From the NCBI GenBank assembly GCA_934654815.1, contig CAKUGU010000003.1, forward strand, positions 21,614-85,613: a stretch of 64,000 bases of DNA. The letters run 5' to 3'. Positions 60,840-64,000 of this stretch are shown piece by piece. The notes beneath the pieces are model-generated. The model saw nothing but the letters and a program-made list of their open reading frames with translations. It was not told the DNA's origin and searched no databases. This DNA comes from an uncultured Ellagibacter sp. (GTDB lineage: Bacteria > Actinomycetota > Coriobacteriia > Coriobacteriales > Eggerthellaceae). A program made the translations under genes and the position numbers. Position 1 is the stretch's first letter; each line of letters starts with the position of its first letter.

Positions 60840-61679
60840 ATGGCAAAGTACACACTTTCAAACTACGATCCGATTCACGTAGAGCTTCCGAAGCCGCAGG
60901 TTCCGCCAAGCTTGGTGGAGACGCAGATCAACAAGATGTTAGAGCCCTTGTCGAAGTACCAGGAGGTCGCCGAAGACAGAGGAGTTGTTTTCGGGGACTT
61001 TCTCGTCGTTACCACCGCCGATGCGAAGATGGACGGCAATCCGGCGCGGAATTTCATCATGGAGCATTCCATCTACCACGTCGGCGCGGGCGAGATGCCT
61101 AAAACGTTCGACGACGAGCTTCTCGGGGTGAAGCCCGGCGAAACCAAGAGCGTTTGCGCCAAAATCAAGCTGCCTCTCGCCAAAGACGGCGAGGCTTCCA
61201 ATCTGACCATGGACGTGACGGTCGAGAAGATCCTCACCTGCACGCCTCCTGCGCTTACGGACGAGTTGGTGCAGGAACATTTCGGCCCTGCGACGACGGT
61301 CGAGGAGTTCCGCGAGGGCGTGGCGAAGCAGTTCGGACTGCCCGACATGGCCAAAGACGACCCTCAGTTCCCCGACTTGGTGCTTGGAAAGCTTGCGGAG
61401 CGTCTGGTTGAAGACCCCGACCCCGCAGACCGTATGGAAGGTATGCCCGACGACGCGCTGAGGGCGACGTGCGCTATCGATGCGCTTGCCGATCATCTCG
61501 ATCTCAATCTCACCGAAGACCAGATCATCGCGCAGATGCCGGGCGACGACCTTAACCAAAAGATGAAGATCCACCAGCAGCTCAAAGACCAGGGCATGGC
61601 CGATCAGGCGGTTGTGTTCGCGAAGCGCGAGGCCGCGCTGTCGTGGCTTGTCAACAAGTCGAGCGTCTCGTACAAGTAG
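60840..61679 (+). CDS. Trigger-factor-like chaperone lacking the ribosome-binding domain
   Basis: 279 residues; ATG 60840 follows AAAAGGGGG. Residues about 40-140 form a trigger-factor FKBP domain (MPKTFDDELLGVKPGETKSV, DVTVEKILTCTPPALTDELV), and the rest resembles the trigger-factor C-terminal arm. The N-terminal ribosome-binding domain with its GFRxGxxP loop is absent, and the protein is about 150 residues shorter than trigger factor. It should therefore act off the ribosome as a dedicated folding helper. It is 54 bp after the MoxR gene. Third FKBP-type isomerase of the window. Confidence 0.82.
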   Translation: MAKYTLSNYDPIHVELPKPQVPPSLVETQINKMLEPLSKYQEVAEDRGVVFGDFLVVTTADAKMDGNPARNFIMEHSIYHVGAGEMPKTFDDELLGVKPGETKSVCAKIKLPLAKDGEASNLTMDVTVEKILTCTPPALTDELVQEHFGPATTVEEFREGVAKQFGLPDMAKDDPQFPDLVLGKLAERLVEDPDPADRMEGMPDDALRATCAIDALADHLDLNLTEDQIIAQMPGDDLNQKMKIHQQLKDQGMADQAVVFAKREAALSWLVNKSSVSYK

Positions 61680-61768
61680 TCGCCGCGTAGGGCTTGATTC
61701 TCGCGGCAGAAGGGGTATTGCCAGTGCTTTCGCAAGATGCACGGCAGCCGACAAGAGGGGATGCAATC

Positions 61769-62392
61769 ATGAACTACCAGGGATTGAAAGAGGAGATAAA
61801 CGCGCTTCCCGACTCAAAGAGAAGAGCCTATCGCTCGTTGTTCAGCGTGGCGAGCGTGGGTGGTGATGTGTGGCCGAAGTTCCGTCCGCATCTTGATGGA
61901 GCCGCCTGCGCTGACGAGTTCTTTGAGGCGATTTACAACGACGACGAGATGCGCTTCGAGAACGTTTGGGCCGAATGGGCGAAGATGAAGCGCAAGAAAT
62001 GGGTGTCTCGCTTTGACGCCGACGAGGAGTACGAGAACATCCGATTCGAAGAGCGGGGCATCTTCCTTACCGGGAACGCGGGAAACGAGCTGCTCATCCC
62101 GATGATCGGTCGCGGAAAATTCGGCGGTATCTACATCTTCGAGGACAACGGCTTCAACGAAAGGGCGGCTGAACTGTACGGATCGATCAACGGCAGTTTC
62201 AGTTGTATGGGCGTTGAGATCGAGGGGGCTTTCGACATTTACCGGACAGACTGCGCGCTCATCTTCGAGCGTTGGGACGTCGATAAGCTCATGCGTCGCA
62301 AGGATGGAAAAGGTCAAGCGAGCAGCGGCTGCGACTGCAATCGAATATGGGATGTCGAGGGAATCGATTGGGATGCGGCAAAACGAGTGTAG
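61769..62392 (+). CDS. Hypothetical protein of the chaperone operon
   Basis: 207 residues from ATG 61769 (MNYQGLKEEINALPDSK) with AAGAGGGG upstream. I do not recognise a family. It is soluble, acidic, and has a Gly-rich turn (GNAGNELLIPMIGRGKFGGI) and a CDCNR motif near the end with two Cys. Last gene of the plus-strand operon that begins at 55591; it is separated from rpoN by a bidirectional terminator. It may be another component of the putative maturation complex. Confidence 0.7.
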   Translation: MNYQGLKEEINALPDSKRRAYRSLFSVASVGGDVWPKFRPHLDGAACADEFFEAIYNDDEMRFENVWAEWAKMKRKKWVSRFDADEEYENIRFEERGIFLTGNAGNELLIPMIGRGKFGGIYIFEDNGFNERAAELYGSINGSFSCMGVEIEGAFDIYRTDCALIFERWDVDKLMRRKDGKGQASSGCDCNRIWDVEGIDWDAAKRV

Positions 62393-62400
62393 TCGCATTA

Positions 62401-62448
62401 CAGGCGGATGGGGCGCGGCTGATTGATTGATCGGCGTCCCACCCGCTG
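62401..62448. terminator. Bidirectional hairpin between the chaperone operon and rpoN
   Basis: Arms at 62401-62416 and 62434-62448 (CAGGCGG and CCCGCTG ends) form a long, imperfect GC stem between convergent genes, followed by TTTACG. Confidence 0.65.
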
Positions 62449-62449
62449 T

Positions 62450-63868
62450 TTACGCGCGCTTTCGCAGTGAGCGAGGGAGGATGTCGAGCTCTGCTCTGTA
62501 TTTGCCAACCGTGCGTCGCGAGATCGGGATGGACTCTTCTCTCAGCTGATCGGCGATTTCCTGATCGCTGAGCGGGTTGTAGGGATTTTCGGTTCGCACT
62601 ATTTCCGAGAGGCGGTGCTTGGCGCTCGCTTGCGCGACCGTACTTGTTCCGTCGCTTGTGATAGGGGATTGGAAGAAATAACGTAGTTCAAAAACACCAC
62701 GCGGGGTTTGCATGTAGTTGCCGCTGGCGATTCTGCTTACGGTCGACTTCGAGTAACCGGTCAGAGACGCGACCTTCTCCATAGTCAAGGATTGCAGATG
62801 ATCGATTCCATGGCAGAAGAATGCATGCTGCAGCTCGACGATGCAGCATGAGATTTTAAACAGAGCCTCTTTTCGATAATGGATGTTATCGACGAGCGAT
62901 TCCGCTTCGTCGAGCTTTCGCTTCAGGTATTTCTCGGTTTCCTTATTCTTCTCGCTTTTAGCCAAGGTGCGATAGCGATTATTTATTCTCAAATGAGGAA
63001 GAAAGAAATCCTGCATATGAACGCAGTAGCTCCCTATGGTTTCAATGGGGTCAGCGGCTGAGGCATCGACATCGTTTGCGCCCCGAACGTTTTTCGCCGG
63101 CTCAACTATGACTTCCGGCCAAATGGTGCGAGATGGGGCGCTGAATCCGGCTCCGGGACGTGGGTTGCAGGTCCTCAGCTTGTCGAGTGCCTCGTCGATT
63201 TCTTCAAGAGAGACGTTCTTCTCTTTCGCGATTCGCTCCGGGCTCGCTTTTCCGAATTCTGGTAGACCTCCTTCAAGGATTTTCTTCACTGGTCCAATGA
63301 GGGCTTTGCGCACTTCGAGTTGGATTGCGAGACATTCGGTCAAATTACGCGCTGCTATTCCGGCCGGCTCCATATGCTGAACGATATCGAGCACGCGAAG
63401 CACATCGCTTTCGTCAACTCCGAGCATGTTTGCGATTTCGTCTGTCGAGATGCAAAGGTACCCGTTGTCGTCCAGACTGTCGATGATGAATTCACCGATG
63501 CTCTGCTCGCTCGGGGAATCTGTTGCTAAATGAAGCTGCTCGATGAGACTGTCGGCGAGAGTGCCTTTCTGCGCGAGGAAATCGGCGAAGTCCCTATCCG
63601 AACGATTTGCATAGCCCCCGTTCTCGAGAGCGCCGTCCATTGATTCGAGAGTCGCATCGACGCTGATCGACGGTTTGTATTCGCTTGATGGCTTTACGTG
63701 CTGAGGCCATTCTTGGTCAGTATCGTCGAAAAAGGGATTCTCTTCAGCGCATTGCTTGACGTGCTGCGACAAATCGCTCGCAGACATCTGGAGAATGGCA
63801 ATCCCCTGCTGCAACTCCGTGCTGAGAAACAGCTCCTGACGAAGCTCGGTACGTTGAGTAAGTTCCAT
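62450..63868 (-). CDS. rpoN: RNA polymerase sigma-54 factor RpoN
   Basis: 472 residues from ATG 63868 (MELTQRTELRQELFLSTELQ), preceded by GGGGG; the frame is open to the window edge but the family start is here. Region I is Gln/Leu-rich; the core-binding part follows; the helix-turn-helix contains SLTMEKVASLTGYSKSTVSR; the RpoN box near the C-terminus reads SRRTVGKYRAEL, against the consensus ARRTVAKYRE. It should recognise -24/-12 promoters. Placing rpoN beside its activator and its candidate target operons suggests a dedicated circuit. Sigma-54 is, as I recall, scarce in Actinomycetota. Confidence 0.95.
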   Translation of the reverse strand: MELTQRTELRQELFLSTELQQGIAILQMSASDLSQHVKQCAEENPFFDDTDQEWPQHVKPSSEYKPSISVDATLESMDGALENGGYANRSDRDFADFLAQKGTLADSLIEQLHLATDSPSEQSIGEFIIDSLDDNGYLCISTDEIANMLGVDESDVLRVLDIVQHMEPAGIAARNLTECLAIQLEVRKALIGPVKKILEGGLPEFGKASPERIAKEKNVSLEEIDEALDKLRTCNPRPGAGFSAPSRTIWPEVIVEPAKNVRGANDVDASAADPIETIGSYCVHMQDFFLPHLRINNRYRTLAKSEKNKETEKYLKRKLDEAESLVDNIHYRKEALFKISCCIVELQHAFFCHGIDHLQSLTMEKVASLTGYSKSTVSRIASGNYMQTPRGVFELRYFFQSPITSDGTSTVAQASAKHRLSEIVRTENPYNPLSDQEIADQLREESIPISRRTVGKYRAELDILPRSLRKRA

Positions 63869-64000
63869 GAAGTCGCCCCCCTGCGCCTTCAAATATATAA
63901 CGGTAATTATATCACCAGAGGATTGATGATTAGCGAGGCGACAACGGTGCGACCGCCTGAAGATGCTAGCGGGATGGCGTGCTTTCATGCAGATGCGCAT

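Noticed and set aside
1..64000. CRISPR arrays, insertion sequences, integrases, rRNA or tRNA genes
   Set aside because: I looked for regularly spaced repeats, transposase motifs and RNA gene signatures and found none that hold up by eye.

Overview
The window looks like a chromosomal segment of an anaerobic gut actinobacterium of the Eggerthellaceae type (Coriobacteriia, in the Gordonibacter/Adlercreutzia/Slackia style). This is inferred from the density of molybdopterin oxidoreductases with small ferredoxin partners, the membrane-spanning LuxR regulator, the MFS transporters and the GC-rich core genes. No 16S or other strict marker is present, so the genus is open. No tRNA, rRNA, insertion sequence or CRISPR array was seen.

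Layout. (1) 1-4338: the end of a tryptophan operon, trpD(partial)-C-F-B-A, tightly overlapping and GC-rich. (2) 4339-9400: decayed sequence (an AbiEi-like antitoxin remnant and two copies of a 62-nt element encoding YNGFACGHG), a membrane-anchored alpha/beta hydrolase divergent from a LuxR-type membrane regulator, and a small protein with a terminator inside its reading frame. (3) 9500-52000: an accessory island with eight molybdopterin catalytic subunits, nine small iron-sulfur subunits (one orphan), six MFS transporters, two SlyD-like FKBP isomerases, six very small zinc-ribbon proteins, a taurine/NMT1-type ABC importer, and TetR, PucR-type and LysR regulators. One enzyme pair (11445-14935) resembles pyrogallol-phloroglucinol transhydroxylase and has its DSW motif (Mo-ligand Ser). 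The other seven belong to an acetylene-hydratase-like group with a probable Cys Mo ligand and no Tat signal, so they should be cytoplasmic. Each behaves as a cassette: catalytic subunit + ferredoxin + often transporter + small helper. By analogy with the catechol and polyphenol dehydroxylases of Gordonibacter/Eggerthella, the island probably transforms imported phenolic compounds; substrates cannot be read from sequence. (4) 53322-64000: a sigma-54 activator (bEBP), a BspA-type leucine-rich-repeat protein, a VWA protein with a degenerate metallopeptidase motif, a MoxR-type AAA ATPase, a trigger-factor-like chaperone lacking the ribosome-binding domain, an unknown protein, and rpoN (sigma-54).

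How they may work together. The strongest new lead is that part 4 may control and mature part 3. A near-perfect sigma-54 promoter (46530-46545) lies upstream of the cassette at 46634-49532 and is preceded by three TCTCA-N3-TGAGA sites 105-170 bp upstream, the usual place for bEBP binding. The MoxR/VWA pair recalls the assembly pairs CoxD/CoxE and NorQ/NorD, and the neighbouring isomerases and zinc ribbons fit a maturation role. A second recurring motif, AAACTTACTT, lies upstream of at least four cassettes or regulators and always points toward the downstream gene.
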